22,218 bases of DNA from JAJZQD01 sp021847735 (GCA_027324025.1 DAHVYW010000135.1:1-22218), one strand, 5' to 3'; counted from the first letter of the stretch, positions 1 through 7,481 are shown. The notes: generated from the sequence alone by a model not told the origin. Numbers and translations: made by a program.

Positions 1-275
1 GCGCTGCACTTTCAGGTTCTTCACGCCTTCCGTGGTCTTCGCCTTCGCGTTCGAGGCTCGACTCCTCCTTGTCCTCTTGCGAGGTTGCCATGACGGTGCG
101 GCAGGATTCACTTTATGTTACGGTCTGTAACGTTGTCGGTAACTTAGAGTTACCTTCACGGAGCTTCAGTCCAGGGATTTCGCCCTAAACTGTCTGCTGA
201 CTACCGGGCATCCTGACATCTACCCGGACTGGACTTTCACCAGCAAGCAGTTGTAGACTTAGCTGGACATGCAAC
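1..275 (-). mobile_element. Probable 5' end of a group II intron (partial, runs off left edge)
   Basis: Read on the minus strand, the segment starting near 275 contains TGCTGGTGAAAGTCCAGTCC, followed by a series of short GC hairpins and a distal GAACCTGAAAGTGCAGC element. This arrangement resembles domain I of bacterial group II introns. No reading frame covers it, as expected for the ribozyme part. The intron-encoded reverse transcriptase would lie to the left, outside the window. The exact 5' splice boundary is uncertain because a clean GUGYG start is not visible; GTTGCATG near 275-268 is the nearest candidate. The recognition is by pattern memory, not by a covariance search. Confidence 0.5.
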
Positions 276-665
276 GCATATTGGCTAAACGAACTTGTCT
301 TGCCCGGACGGCTGGCGCGGTTTTTGCTATGCTTTCAAACTGCATGAATCGTGTCAACGGCGGGCCTTTTTATGCACCCTACCCTATCCAGCCGTTGGCG
401 AGATTTATGCCAGGTAATTGCAAAAACCGTGACAGCAGGAGGAGTTGGGAAAGTTGGGCGCAGCGCCAGGGGAGCCGTTTAGCCTGTTGCTAAATGATGT
501 ACCGCGACTTCGAAGGCCACCTCACACCCTTACCTATTACTTTATAGACAATATAGCAAACGATGGATGCCTTAATTCGGCTGCTTGGTAGAAAGAACAG
601 TTAACTATTAGCCATCCCACAAAATATCACTGTTACCCGCCTCTAACCTTATCCAAACATTCCCA
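276..665. other. Gene-free stretch between intron end and tRNA
   Basis: I see no convincing gene here. The only open frame in the first part lacks a ribosome binding site and resembles no family I know. The stretch holds short GC-rich inverted repeats, for example GGCGC-GCGCC around 459-470, and becomes AT-rich towards the tRNA. It may be the flank into which the intron inserted. Confidence 0.4.
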
Positions 666-694
666 TTGTGTTTTGTGGTTTAATGTGCTACACT
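666..694 (+). promoter_or_regulatory. Possible sigma-A promoter of the tRNA
   Basis: TTGTGT (666-671) and TACACT (689-694) are separated by 17 bases. They place a start about nine bases before the tRNA. The match to TTGACA/TATAAT is moderate, so this is a position-supported guess. Confidence 0.3.
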
Positions 695-709
695 TACTAA
701 GCTTAATGA

Positions 710-785
<76 letters not shown>

Positions 786-812
786 AAAAATTACAGCCTT
801 AAACTTGCAACC

Positions 813-836
813 AAGAGCCATTAGGTTCTTTTTTTT
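813..836 (+). terminator. Rho-independent terminator after tRNA-fMet
   Basis: AAGAGCC (813-819), loop ATTA, GGTTCTT (824-830), then a T run to 836. The seven-pair stem contains one G-U pair and directly follows the tRNA. Confidence 0.75.
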
Positions 837-1356
837 ACCCTTTTTGATCTAACATTGCCGTTCACGTATAAGTGGGTTCCGCGATTTTTTGTATTTTTCT
901 TGTGATGCAACCGGAACGCGGTATTTCATCTAAAGCAATTATAAAGGAAAATGGAAATTCCTGATAGCATAAAAAGAAAATTAAGGAGCGGCACTATACC
1001 GCCATACAACTTGCACCGCAAAACCGTTAGGGTTTTTTTAGCCAGTTCATCGGCGGCTTTAAGAACGTTTTATTCGGGGGAGAAGGGTTGTTCCTGGCTA
1101 AACTAACCGGTCCAGGGCTGGTTTATTTACAGACCCTGCCGTTTTCTCGCTTGGCAGACCGAATCGTTTCGGCATCACGGACCGGGCACAAGGAAGAACA
1201 GAAGGGTATTGCCGGCCTGGGTGGGAACATTTTGGGCAATATTTTAAGCGGCAAATAGCATTTTCTCTCCACTTTTATGCAACAATCGGCGGCAGAAAAC
1301 ATAAAATAAATTTCGAAACAGGTAATTTCGGTACAATGGTGTGCCGGTGGCAATGG
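837..1356 (+). other. Long untranslated region upstream of asnB
   Basis: No credible gene is present between the tRNA terminator and asnB. The region contains several inverted repeats, including CAGGGCTG near 1113-1120 against CAGACCCTG near 1132-1140, and ATTGCC near 1209-1214 against GGCAAT near 1237-1242. Together with the two terminator-like hairpins listed separately, this suggests a structured leader. I do not recognise a riboswitch class in it and see no strong -35/-10 pair. Confidence 0.4.
1020..1039 (+). terminator. Weak terminator-like hairpin
   Basis: AAAACC (1020-1025), loop GTTAG, GGTTTT (1031-1036), followed by TTT. The stem is AT-rich and its T tract is partly inside the stem. 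It resembles the tRNA terminator in layout (ACTTGCA a little upstream, TTAG loop), so it may be a diverged copy or a leader attenuator. Confidence 0.4.
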
Positions 1357-1395
1357 GGCCACAAGGAAGCTTCTTCCTTGCGGCCTTTTTATTTT
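1347..1395 (+). terminator. Attenuator-like terminator in the asnB leader with a competing hairpin
   Basis: The terminator stem is GGCC (1357-1360) plus CAAGGAAG (1362-1369), loop CTT, CTTCCTTG (1373-1380), GGCC (1382-1385), then TTTTT. A competing stem GTGGC (1347-1351) with GCCAC (1358-1362) uses the same GGCCAC bases and would break the base of the terminator. It lies about 75 bases before the asnB start and points towards it, so asnB is probably controlled by premature termination. The signal is unknown; a TGGC just upstream would suit tRNA-Asn end recognition in a T-box, but the rest of the T-box consensus is not visible. Confidence 0.6.
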
Positions 1396-1470
1396 GGGAC
1401 TTGCCAGGGAGGTGGAAAACACTCCTTTTCACAGGAGGAAAAGGTATTTACTCACGAGAGGAAGATTTGC

Positions 1471-3315
1471 ATGTGCGGAATAACAGGCTGGATTAACCTA
1501 AATAAGGATATCACCAAACACCGCCCGATTGTGGAAAAAATGTCTGAAACCCTGTCCTACCGCGGGCCGGACGCAGACGGTATATGGCTGTCCCAGCATG
1601 CCGTCCTGGCCCACCGCAGGCTGATTGTCGTAGATCCCGAGGGCGGGATCCAACCAATGCTCCGCAGGCGCGGAAACGAAACTTTTGTCCTGGTTTATAA
1701 CGGCGAACTGTATAACACACCTGAACTGAGAAACGAATTGGCCGGACGAGGCCACGTATTTCAAGGACACTCCGACACAGAAGTGCTTCTTACGGCATAC
1801 ATGGAGTGGGGAGAAAATTGTATGGAGCGGCTAAACGGCATTTTTGCCTTTGCCGTCTGGCGTGAAAAGGACAAAAACCTGTTTCTTGCCCGCGACCGTT
1901 TCGGTGTGAAGCCTCTCTTCTATACAAAAACGGGGGACTCGTTCCTCTTCGCCTCAGAATTAAAAGCCCTCCTGGCTCACCCGGAGGTCAAGCCGGAAAT
2001 AGACTCTGAAGGCCTGGCGGAGGTTTTTGCCCTTGGACCGTCAAGAACACCGGGCCACGGTGTTTTCCGGAACGTTTTCGAGGTTAAACCTGGGCACACC
2101 CTCGTATTTGACAATAACGGAATTAAGAGCCACCGCTACTGGCAGCTGGAAAGTGCCGAACACCCCGACGACCTGGATACCACGATTGCCAAAGTAAGGC
2201 AGTTACTGCTGGATTCCGTACAAAGGCAGCTGGTGGCCGATGTCCCGGTCTGTACCCTTTTGTCAGGAGGACTTGACTCCAGCGCTCTGACTGCCATTGC
2301 AGCCAATTATTTTAAAAAAGAGGGACGTGGACCGCTTCATACTTTTTCAGTTGATTTTGTAGATAACAACCGGCATTTTAGCCCCAATGAGTTTGAGCCC
2401 ACAACTGATGAACAGTGGGTACGGCTTATCGCCGAACGGTTTGGCACACATCACCACTATATAAATATCGATACACCCCAACTGGTGGATACCCTTGCAG
2501 TTGCCGTTCGGGCCCGGGACCTGCCGGGGATGGCTGACATTGACGCTTCCCTGTACCTGCTCTGTCGTGAAATAAAAAAAGAAGCGACTGTTGCCCAGTC
2601 GGGGGAATGCGCTGATGAGGTCTTTGGCGGGTATCCCTGGTTCAGGCAAAAAGAATCACTTACAGATAATACCTTTCCCTGGTTAAGGTCTATTGACCGG
2701 CGAAGTCAGGTTCTATCCAAGGACTTAATTGACTATATTCAACCGGAAAACTACATATCCAAAAGGTACGCGGAAACCATCGCGGAGGTGCCGGCACTGC
2801 CGGGTGAAGGCCTTACGGATGCCCGCAGGCGTGAATTATTTTACCTAAACTTCACCTGGTTTATGGCTACTCTCCTGGACCGCAAAGACCGTATGAGTAT
2901 GGCCACCGGTCTCGAGGTGCGGGTACCGTTTTGTGACCACCGTCTTGTTGAATATGTATGGAACATCCCGTGGCAGATGAAAACCTGCGGCCAGATGGAA
3001 AAGGGTATCCTTCGCAGTGCCCTGGCCGGAATTCTTCCGGAGCAGGTATTAATGAGGCGCAAAAGCCCATATCCCAAGACCCATAACCCCAATTACCTGG
3101 AAGCTGTAAAAAACCGGCTGCTGCAAATTATCAGTGACCCCTCTTCACCCCTGCTCCCGCTAATTGATACCGGAGCCATCCTGGAAATGACGGAGACCGC
3201 GGGAGATGTATTTGATAAACCATGGTTCGGGCAGCTGATGACAGGCCCGCAGCTGTTTGCCTTCCTTATCCAGGCTGATATTTGGCTGAGGGAGTATAAT
3301 GTGACAATAAAATAG
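1471..3315 (+). CDS. asnB: Asparagine synthase (glutamine-hydrolysing)
   Basis: Class II glutamine-dependent asparagine synthetase, cytoplasmic: aspartate + ATP + glutamine give asparagine, AMP, PPi and glutamate. The product is 614 residues, the same length class as Bacillus AsnO. I chose the ATG at 1471 because it gives MCGITGW, placing the catalytic Cys2 of the N-terminal glutaminase at the mature terminus, and because GAGAGGAAG sits six bases upstream; the longer open frame only runs through the leader terminator. Visible motifs include SYRGPDADG, LAHRRLIVVD, YNGELYN and SDTEVLL in the glutaminase half. The ATP-PP loop SGGLDSS is at residues 265-271, followed by GECADEVFGGYP and RKDRMSMATGLEVRVPF in the synthetase half. 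The leader attenuator suggests control by nitrogen or amino-acid state. A strong terminator follows, so it is transcribed alone. Confidence 0.95.
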   Translation: MCGITGWINLNKDITKHRPIVEKMSETLSYRGPDADGIWLSQHAVLAHRRLIVVDPEGGIQPMLRRRGNETFVLVYNGELYNTPELRNELAGRGHVFQGHSDTEVLLTAYMEWGENCMERLNGIFAFAVWREKDKNLFLARDRFGVKPLFYTKTGDSFLFASELKALLAHPEVKPEIDSEGLAEVFALGPSRTPGHGVFRNVFEVKPGHTLVFDNNGIKSHRYWQLESAEHPDDLDTTIAKVRQLLLDSVQRQLVADVPVCTLLSGGLDSSALTAIAANYFKKEGRGPLHTFSVDFVDNNRHFSPNEFEPTTDEQWVRLIAERFGTHHHYINIDTPQLVDTLAVAVRARDLPGMADIDASLYLLCREIKKEATVAQSGECADEVFGGYPWFRQKESLTDNTFPWLRSIDRRSQVLSKDLIDYIQPENYISKRYAETIAEVPALPGEGLTDARRRELFYLNFTWFMATLLDRKDRMSMATGLEVRVPFCDHRLVEYVWNIPWQMKTCGQMEKGILRSALAGILPEQVLMRRKSPYPKTHNPNYLEAVKNRLLQIISDPSSPLLPLIDTGAILEMTETAGDVFDKPWFGQLMTGPQLFAFLIQADIWLREYNVTIK

Positions 3316-3329
3316 CCCGTGTACAAAAA

Positions 3330-3356
3330 AGCCCCCGTTTCCGGGGGCTCATTTTA
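3330..3356 (+). terminator. Strong terminator after asnB, probably bidirectional
   Basis: AGCCCCCG (3330-3337), loop TTTC-type, CGGGGGCT (3342-3349), then CATTTTATT. A run of six A just upstream supplies a T tract on the minus strand, so it can also stop transcription of the minus-strand STAS gene that ends here. Confidence 0.9.
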
Positions 3357-3609
3357 TTCTGGTGTGCCTATGACACGAAAGGAGTCTGCCCCAAACAGGC
3401 GTACTACCCCTATGGTTACAAAGAGAGGCCCTGACCCCCGTGGAATCCATGAAAGCCATGCCGGCAAAGTCAATAACCAGTTCCTGGGGGCAGTAAGAAT
3501 TAACCAATGCCATTTGTTCGTTAAAACATGCAATGGTATCTATCCCGAGTTCCCCCACCATAGTCATAATACTTTTACGGTCTGAGTAGACATGTTTTAT
3601 ATCCAACAA
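3354..3609 (-). pseudogene. STAS-domain protein (SpoIIAA/RsbV-like), frameshifted
   Basis: The first 59 residues match a STAS anti-sigma-factor antagonist: a GELGIDT strand-helix start, LVIDFAGMAFMDSTG core and the helix between them. The serine of DSTG corresponds to the phosphorylated serine of SpoIIAA/RsbV. The start is TTG at 3609, preceded by AGAGGTG. After DSTG the frame runs into unrelated sequence and stops at 3349. Removing one base from the five-G run (C5 on plus, 3435-3439) restores DSTGSGPLFVTIGVVRLFG and a stop at 3354, giving about 84 residues, shorter than the usual 100-110 at the C-terminus. Either a real inactivating mutation or a homopolymer sequencing error. No kinase or phosphatase partner is visible nearby. 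Confidence 0.65.
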
Positions 3610-3683
3610 ATTCGGACACCTCTTATATAATTCGATAAATAAAAATATACTATTACTATACGACCGGGTGTCAATATCAGGGA

Positions 3684-3701
3684 GTATATCATACGATATA
3701 C
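3684..3701. promoter_or_regulatory. AT-rich perfect dyad, possible operator
   Basis: GTATATC (3684-3690), ATAC, GATATAC (3695-3701) form a perfect inverted repeat. It lies between the STAS remnant and the truncated ATPase, upstream of both, and GATATATC recurs at about 3708-3715. It could be a regulator site or part of a promoter. Confidence 0.35.
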
Positions 3702-3727
3702 CACCATGATATATCTAAAAAAATATC

Positions 3728-3817
3728 CCGTCAGGTGACGGCGCCTCATGACTACAGTTTTGTCAGGCCATAAAACCGCTTCAAAGCTGTAACAGGGGCG
3801 TTTTTACATTTTTTACG
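3728..3817 (+). other. Structured leader upstream of the truncated ATPase gene
   Basis: CCGTC (3728-3732), AGGT, GACGG (3737-3741) is a perfect hairpin. A second stem pairs TGAC near 3749 with GTCA near 3762. Then AAAACCGC with GGGGCGTTTTT (about 3773-3811) gives a weak terminator-like hairpin with a bulge. Successive stems followed by a T-rich tail before a ribosome binding site look like a regulatory leader, but I cannot match a known riboswitch class. Confidence 0.35.
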
Positions 3818-3866
3818 TGGGGGTTTTCCCTAAAACAAACCTAACAAACAAGGAGGTCGAAGAATT

Positions 3867-4163
3867 TTGGCCAGAGGCAAACTGAAAAAACTGTTCCCCG
3901 GAGGGAACACATCTCAGGGTTTCTATTCGTATTATGACTATGTTATTTCGCCAAACGCCACCCGGATTTTCATTATTAAGGGGGGACCGGGGGTAGGAAA
4001 GTCCTCTCTCATGCGCTCTATAGGAGAAACAATGTTGGAAAGGGGTTATGATGTCGAGTATCATTGCTGTTCCTCGGATAACGGCTCCCTTGACGGGGTT
4101 TGTATCCCGCAAATCGGGGTTGCCCTAATCGACGGTACTGCACCCCACGGTGAGAGTCGGTAA
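3867..4163 (+). pseudogene. Truncated P-loop ATPase (PRK06851-like), N-terminal quarter only
   Basis: TTG start at 3867 with AAGGAGGT eight to ten bases upstream. The product opens with FFPGGNT-like FPGGNTSQGFYSYYDY, then the Walker A GGPGVGKSS, then CCSSDNGSLDG and IGVALIDGTAPH. All of this matches, from memory, the start of PRK06851-type ATPases of Desulfotomaculum-like bacteria, which are around 350-370 residues. After GTAPH (about 4152) the family's continuation is missing and the frame ends five residues later with GESR. The remainder is absent downstream, where the convergent minus-strand surface-protein operon ends about 45 bases away. The gene was therefore cut by a deletion or rearrangement with a breakpoint near 4152. 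The intact translation signals suggest a recent event. Confidence 0.75.
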
Positions 4164-4208
4164 ACACAAAGAAATGAAGGAAGTATATATTTTTCTTTCA
4201 CCGGCTGC

Positions 4209-5095
4209 TTAGTGCCGGTTTACCGGCCCGCTCTTAAACCGTGTTGAACCTAACACCTGGTCACCCAGTTTGGCAGTAGCCGTATAATAAGTGTCCGGGT
4301 CAACAGGATAACACCTTGTGTCAAACAACAGAACATAATGCGGTTTCTCCAGTCCCCGTGCTTCCCATTTAAGAGTGCCGTCAGCTACACTGAACTTGTA
4401 TTTGACGTTCTTGCCCCGGTATATTCCGGTAATATACAGATCAATATCCCTCTTTACGGTGTCAATGGTACCGTTCCTAATCAGGTGGAACCTAATAGGC
4501 ATTATTGTTCCCTGCCGACAATTTACGTCGGGTTTTTCCAAAGGTGGATCCCAGATTATCACTGACCTTCCAACACAGGGTGAGTGCTCGGTGGCATTGA
4601 AAACAAAGGTCACCCCCGTAGTAAGGTCCTGGTAGGTATTATTAACCATAGTAGGAAGGCTTACTGTGAAATTAACCACTCTGTTTCCACCACGGCCGAT
4701 AATCCTTGGCATCGTGTTTTTACACTCGCTTAATTTGCCCGAATAGATAACACCTTCACTGTCGTCGATTAACAGGTCGAGGGTCCTAAACATCGGGTCA
4801 CTGCCGCTTTCCTTCACAGCGGAAATATCAAAGACGAAATCGTGTTGTCCGTCGTTGTAAACCGTCAGGGCGGCTGTAACACTATCGCCGGGAGCCATGT
4901 TAGGGGCTCTTAAAAAGCCGCTTGGAGGCGATACAGAAATGCTAAACCCGTTACCGATTGTTTCGACGTTTCCGTATACTCCTTTTGGGTTGGCGGCGAA
5001 AAGTACAACTATCCCGAGTATTAACAATATCCACCCTCCGCCAAGGCAGTATTTAATTTTTCCGGTAAATTGTTTTTTTTTTGTATGCTGCTCAT
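4209..5095 (-). CDS. Secreted TasA/camelysin-like surface protein (start and body in different frames)
   Basis: Last gene of the sipW operon. The body reads as one open frame and has a hydrophobic segment WILLILGIVVLFAA followed by a beta-sandwich-type sequence with APNMAPGDSVTAALTVYNDG and LPTMVNNTYQDLTTGVTFVF, patterns shared with TasA/CalY proteins. In that frame there is no well-placed start. The well-placed ATG is at 5095, with AGGGG six bases upstream, but it lies one frame away. The two frames meet in ten consecutive A (T10 on plus, 5073-5082). Adding one A gives MSSIQKKKQFTG, a basic signal-peptide start, and a product of about 295 residues. Transcriptional slippage, a -1 ribosomal shift or a homopolymer error could each explain it. 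The alternative ATG at 5135 overlaps the upstream gene and lacks a good ribosome site. Confidence 0.65.
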
Positions 5096-5109
5096 TTTTT
5101 CCCCTATAA

Positions 5110-6006
5110 TCAATTACTGAGAGACTGGGTTCCATCGCCACCGGACTCAGGAACAGTTGTAGTATCGCCATTGTCGGCGGGTGTAGTATCATCGCTTCCG
5201 GTATTACCTGAAGTTGTATCCCCGGTATCTGCGGGGGCTGTACGTCCGCTGCCGTCTGATCCCGTACCTTCGGTATCGCCTGTTACCGCACCTTCGGTAT
5301 CGCCTGATACCACACCTTCTGTTCCGCCTGACGGTGCACCAATACCACCGGTTAAAGCCTGAATTGCATTATCAACAGTACCTGTCAAATTGGCCGGGTC
5401 GTCGGTGTTGACCCCGGTACTTCCCCCGCCGGAACCCAGTACTACTGCTAACTTAGCAGGAATCTTTTTTTGCAGGAAGTCCCCCAGACCTTTGATGATA
5501 ATTTCGCCGCTATACTCTCCCGGTGCTGTGTTATCCGGAACACTTACATTAAACCCGACACCTTTTTCTTCATCTTGGCCCAGCACAAAATCCGGCGGTG
5601 GTGTAATTATTGCCTGTAAATCCCCTTCTATGTAAACAGCAATATCCACGGATTTTTCCGTCTGCCAGCGGTTGATGAGCTGGAATACATCCGGAAAATC
5701 TGCCTCCGACCCGGTTTCCATTCGTCCAAAATCAAGAAAGAGCTGTCCGTCGGTTTCCCCGTATACATAAACTTCATCATTTAGGGTATTTGCCGGGTCA
5801 GCCGTACCCGGTAAAATACCAATTACGCTGTTAAAATCCACGACCGTAAACCCTACTGAAGAGGCCGGTCCGGTTATCGTGTATAATGCCATGGTCCCCT
5901 CAATACCAAGGCTTAGCAAGGTTAAAAATATTAAACCGAACAGCAAAACCTTTGTAACCTTCTTTTTAAACCGCAACTGCTTCCTTTTTAACCTGGTCAG
6001 CCTCAT
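5110..6006 (-). CDS. Membrane-anchored or secreted protein with Gly/Thr/Asp-rich repeat tail
   Basis: 298 residues from the ATG at 6006, preceded by AGGGAGA at good spacing; an in-frame TTG six bases upstream is less likely. The N-terminus is very basic (RLKRKQLRFKKK) followed by the hydrophobic segment VLLFGLIFLTLLSLGI and GTMALYT, which resembles the ALFT-type site after the signal peptide of its operon partners. A folded domain spans about residues 40-190. From about residue 195 the chain is low-complexity (GSGGGS, repeated GDTEG, TTPADNGDTTT), probably a flexible extracellular stalk or wall-spanning tail; I see no LPXTG sorting signal. It sits between the TasA-like genes and the last surface protein, suggesting a fibre anchor or accessory. 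The family is not recognised. Confidence 0.75.
   Translation of the reverse strand: MRLTRLKRKQLRFKKKVTKVLLFGLIFLTLLSLGIEGTMALYTITGPASSVGFTVVDFNSVIGILPGTADPANTLNDEVYVYGETDGQLFLDFGRMETGSEADFPDVFQLINRWQTEKSVDIAVYIEGDLQAIITPPPDFVLGQDEEKGVGFNVSVPDNTAPGEYSGEIIIKGLGDFLQKKIPAKLAVVLGSGGGSTGVNTDDPANLTGTVDNAIQALTGGIGAPSGGTEGVVSGDTEGAVTGDTEGTGSDGSGRTAPADTGDTTSGNTGSDDTTPADNGDTTTVPESGGDGTQSLSN
5266..5337. repeat. Three 24-bp tandem repeats inside the tail-coding region
   Basis: Units at 5266-5289, 5290-5313 and 5314-5337 begin ACCTTCGGTATCGCC (twice nearly identical, the third diverged). On the minus strand they encode eight-residue units containing GDTEG or GGTEG. The copy number could vary between strains and change the length of the tail. 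Confidence 0.8.
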
Positions 6007-6088
6007 TGCCAATCTCCCTTTTCTACTTGCATAAATTGAATTTTATCTTGAAAATCTCCGGTAATTGATTTATTCTAAAATTGGTATG

Positions 6089-6112
6089 GGGTGCGCCCTT
6101 TCGGGCACACCC
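6089..6112 (-). other. Stable intergenic hairpin with GAAA tetraloop
   Basis: On the minus strand GGGTGTGCCC-GAAA-GGGCGCACCC forms a ten-pair stem. The single non-Watson-Crick pair is G-U on the minus strand but C-A on the plus strand, so the structure is a minus-strand RNA. It lies after the second TasA-like gene and before the tail protein. No T tract follows, so an mRNA-stabilising or partial termination role is more likely than full termination. Confidence 0.7.
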
Positions 6113-6120
6113 GTTATAAG

Positions 6121-6144
6121 GTTGTCTTTCGTGACACCCTGACA
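6121..6144. repeat. Left arm of a perfect 24-bp inverted repeat
   Basis: This arm begins GTTGTCTTTCGTGACACC and is the exact reverse complement of 7482-7505. It lies between the second TasA-like gene and the tail-protein gene. See the right arm and the finding on a possible invertible segment. Confidence 0.9.
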
Positions 6145-6164
6145 TGCCCAACCTCAGGAAATTA

Positions 6165-6830
6165 TTAGGGATTGTTGGCCTTCTGAACACCGTTGACCAG
6201 GAAGTCTACTACCAGAGAACTGTTCTGGTATGTATTTCCCGCATCCGCTTCAAAAGTAACCTTGAAGTTAAGGGGACGCAGCGAATTGGTATTCAAGGAA
6301 GGTCTTTCTGCAGAGTTATCAACATATCTGAGGGGAACGGTTCCACTCAGAAAATCGCTGAGATGGCCTTCGGCAACCTTAACGGCTACTAAGGGAGCAG
6401 TGTCACGGTTGCTGGTAACTTCCACCCACAGTTTGTCAGCCAGTGTGGGGTCGCTGCCGGGTGCAAGCTGGGCCTGTACGCTGTCCAGCCAGGCATCCAG
6501 GCTGCTTTGCCCGTCGAAGGCTGAACCCTTGTTTTCAACAATTAGGGTGCGCTCATTGGTATCACCGGGGGCCCAAACATCGGTTGGCAGATCGCCGTCT
6601 TCATTAGTGCCGTCGGTGGTACGCCCTTGCAGCGGTGTCACATAAAACATTGGGCCTGGAACATGGTCGCCGTTGTCCCGGAAGGAAACTATTTCAAGCT
6701 TTCCGGCCTGGACATCGACATCGTTACTGCCCGTTGTATTGGCTGTAAACAGGGCTAAAGTGGCCCCGCCCGCCAGTGCAGACACGCAAAGAACTAGTAC
6801 CAAAGCGAGCAAAAATTTGGATTTTTTCAT
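6165..6830 (-). CDS. Secreted TasA/camelysin-like protein B
   Basis: 221 residues, ATG at 6830 with CGGAGG seven bases upstream. The N-terminus MKKSKFLLALVLVLCVSALAGGATLALFTANTTGSND is a signal peptide of the SipW-dependent class, with likely cleavage before LFTA. It is followed by DVQAGKLEI, WAPGDTNERTLIVENKG and a C-terminal NTYQNSSLVVDFLVNGVQ, the order seen in TasA/CalY fibre proteins (mature strand after the signal, PGD turn, late NxYQ strand). The predicted mature form is exported by the sipW product encoded upstream and assembled at the cell surface. Compared with protein A it has an insert of about 45 residues between the first strand and the PGD turn. Function as a matrix fibre subunit is inferred from family and operon. 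Confidence 0.85.
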   Translation of the reverse strand: MKKSKFLLALVLVLCVSALAGGATLALFTANTTGSNDVDVQAGKLEIVSFRDNGDHVPGPMFYVTPLQGRTTDGTNEDGDLPTDVWAPGDTNERTLIVENKGSAFDGQSSLDAWLDSVQAQLAPGSDPTLADKLWVEVTSNRDTAPLVAVKVAEGHLSDFLSGTVPLRYVDNSAERPSLNTNSLRPLNFKVTFEADAGNTYQNSSLVVDFLVNGVQKANNP

Positions 6831-6845
6831 GGTATTCCTCCGGTA

Positions 6846-6880
6846 TTAGTGCAGCCAGAATAGCCCTCTGGCTGCACTAA
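6846..6880 (-). other. Long perfect hairpin between the two TasA-like genes
   Basis: TTAGTGCAGCCAGA (6846-6859) and TCTGGCTGCACTAA (6867-6880) pair over 14 bases with a seven-base loop. On the minus strand the stem ends directly before the ribosome binding site of protein B and lacks a T tract there; on the plus strand GTATTTTT follows. It probably lowers read-through or translation of protein B relative to A, or marks an mRNA processing point. Confidence 0.8.
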
Positions 6881-6895
6881 GTATTTTTGGGATAA

Positions 6896-7420
6896 CTAGT
6901 TCCAGCTAATCGGGCCGTCGTTTTCAGAGTTGGTGTTATTCTTAGCCTGAACAGCATGAACGAGCAGGCTGACAGAACCGGTAGCACTCTGATAAGAGTT
7001 GTCGGCTGCTAAAGGCATACTGTAGCTGGTAGTAAAGGTAACGGAATCCCCGGTATGGAAAAGACCGACAACCTGGTCGGCGGCATTTCCGAGATAAGTA
7101 TTAGCACCGTCAGAAATGGTAACTTCAAGCGGAGTAGCTCCGCCAAAGATTGCGCCACTGGTGGCGCTGTCCAGACCTAACCATGCATCGAGGCTGCCGG
7201 TATAGGTAACTGCCAGTGTACCGGCTGTTCCTGTGTCGCCAGGGGCGAGGTTTTCGATGTCAATAAAAGCACTTTCAGGCTGGTAAAATGTAACAGTACC
7301 GGCAGTAAAGGTGTTGCTGGCGTTAGAGGTTGTGGCGGTAAACAGTGCGAAGCTGGCGCCGCTTACCAGAAGGGTAATCACTGCTACTGTGAGCAAACTC
7401 CGGAAAAGGTGTTTTTTCAT
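6896..7420 (-). CDS. Secreted TasA/camelysin-like protein A
   Basis: 174 residues, ATG at 7420 with AAGGAGG nine bases upstream. The signal peptide MKKHLFRSLLTVAVITLLVSGASFA is followed by LFTATTSNASNTFTAGTVTF, then IDIENLAPGDTGTAGTLAVTYTGSLDAW and late DNSYQSATGSVSLLVHAVQ. The order FxxGT - NLxPGD - NxYQ matches TasA and camelysin, whose precursors are processed by SipW. It is the first gene after sipW and is probably the major fibre or matrix subunit. It is shorter than Bacillus TasA (about 261 residues), nearer CalY in size. No metal-binding HExxH is present, so protease activity is not indicated. Confidence 0.88.
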   Translation of the reverse strand: MKKHLFRSLLTVAVITLLVSGASFALFTATTSNASNTFTAGTVTFYQPESAFIDIENLAPGDTGTAGTLAVTYTGSLDAWLGLDSATSGAIFGGATPLEVTISDGANTYLGNAADQVVGLFHTGDSVTFTTSYSMPLAADNSYQSATGSVSLLVHAVQAKNNTNSENDGPISWN

Positions 7421-7481
7421 TAATGTTATCCTCCTTCAAATGTACAATTAAAAATTTAAGAATTTGTTTGGGCCTTTAATC

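Noticed and set aside
269..493. Plus-strand 74-codon frame near the intron boundary
   Set aside because: Odd composition, no ribosome site, no recognisable domain, and it overlaps the presumed intron edge.
1336..1470. Longer start of asnB at 1336
   Set aside because: It would translate the leader terminator and bury Cys2, which must be N-terminal for glutaminase activity. The ATG at 1471 has a good ribosome site.
3728..3817. Possible fluoride or c-di-GMP riboswitch before the truncated ATPase
   Set aside because: The stems resemble a riboswitch loosely, but the conserved bases of those classes could not be found.
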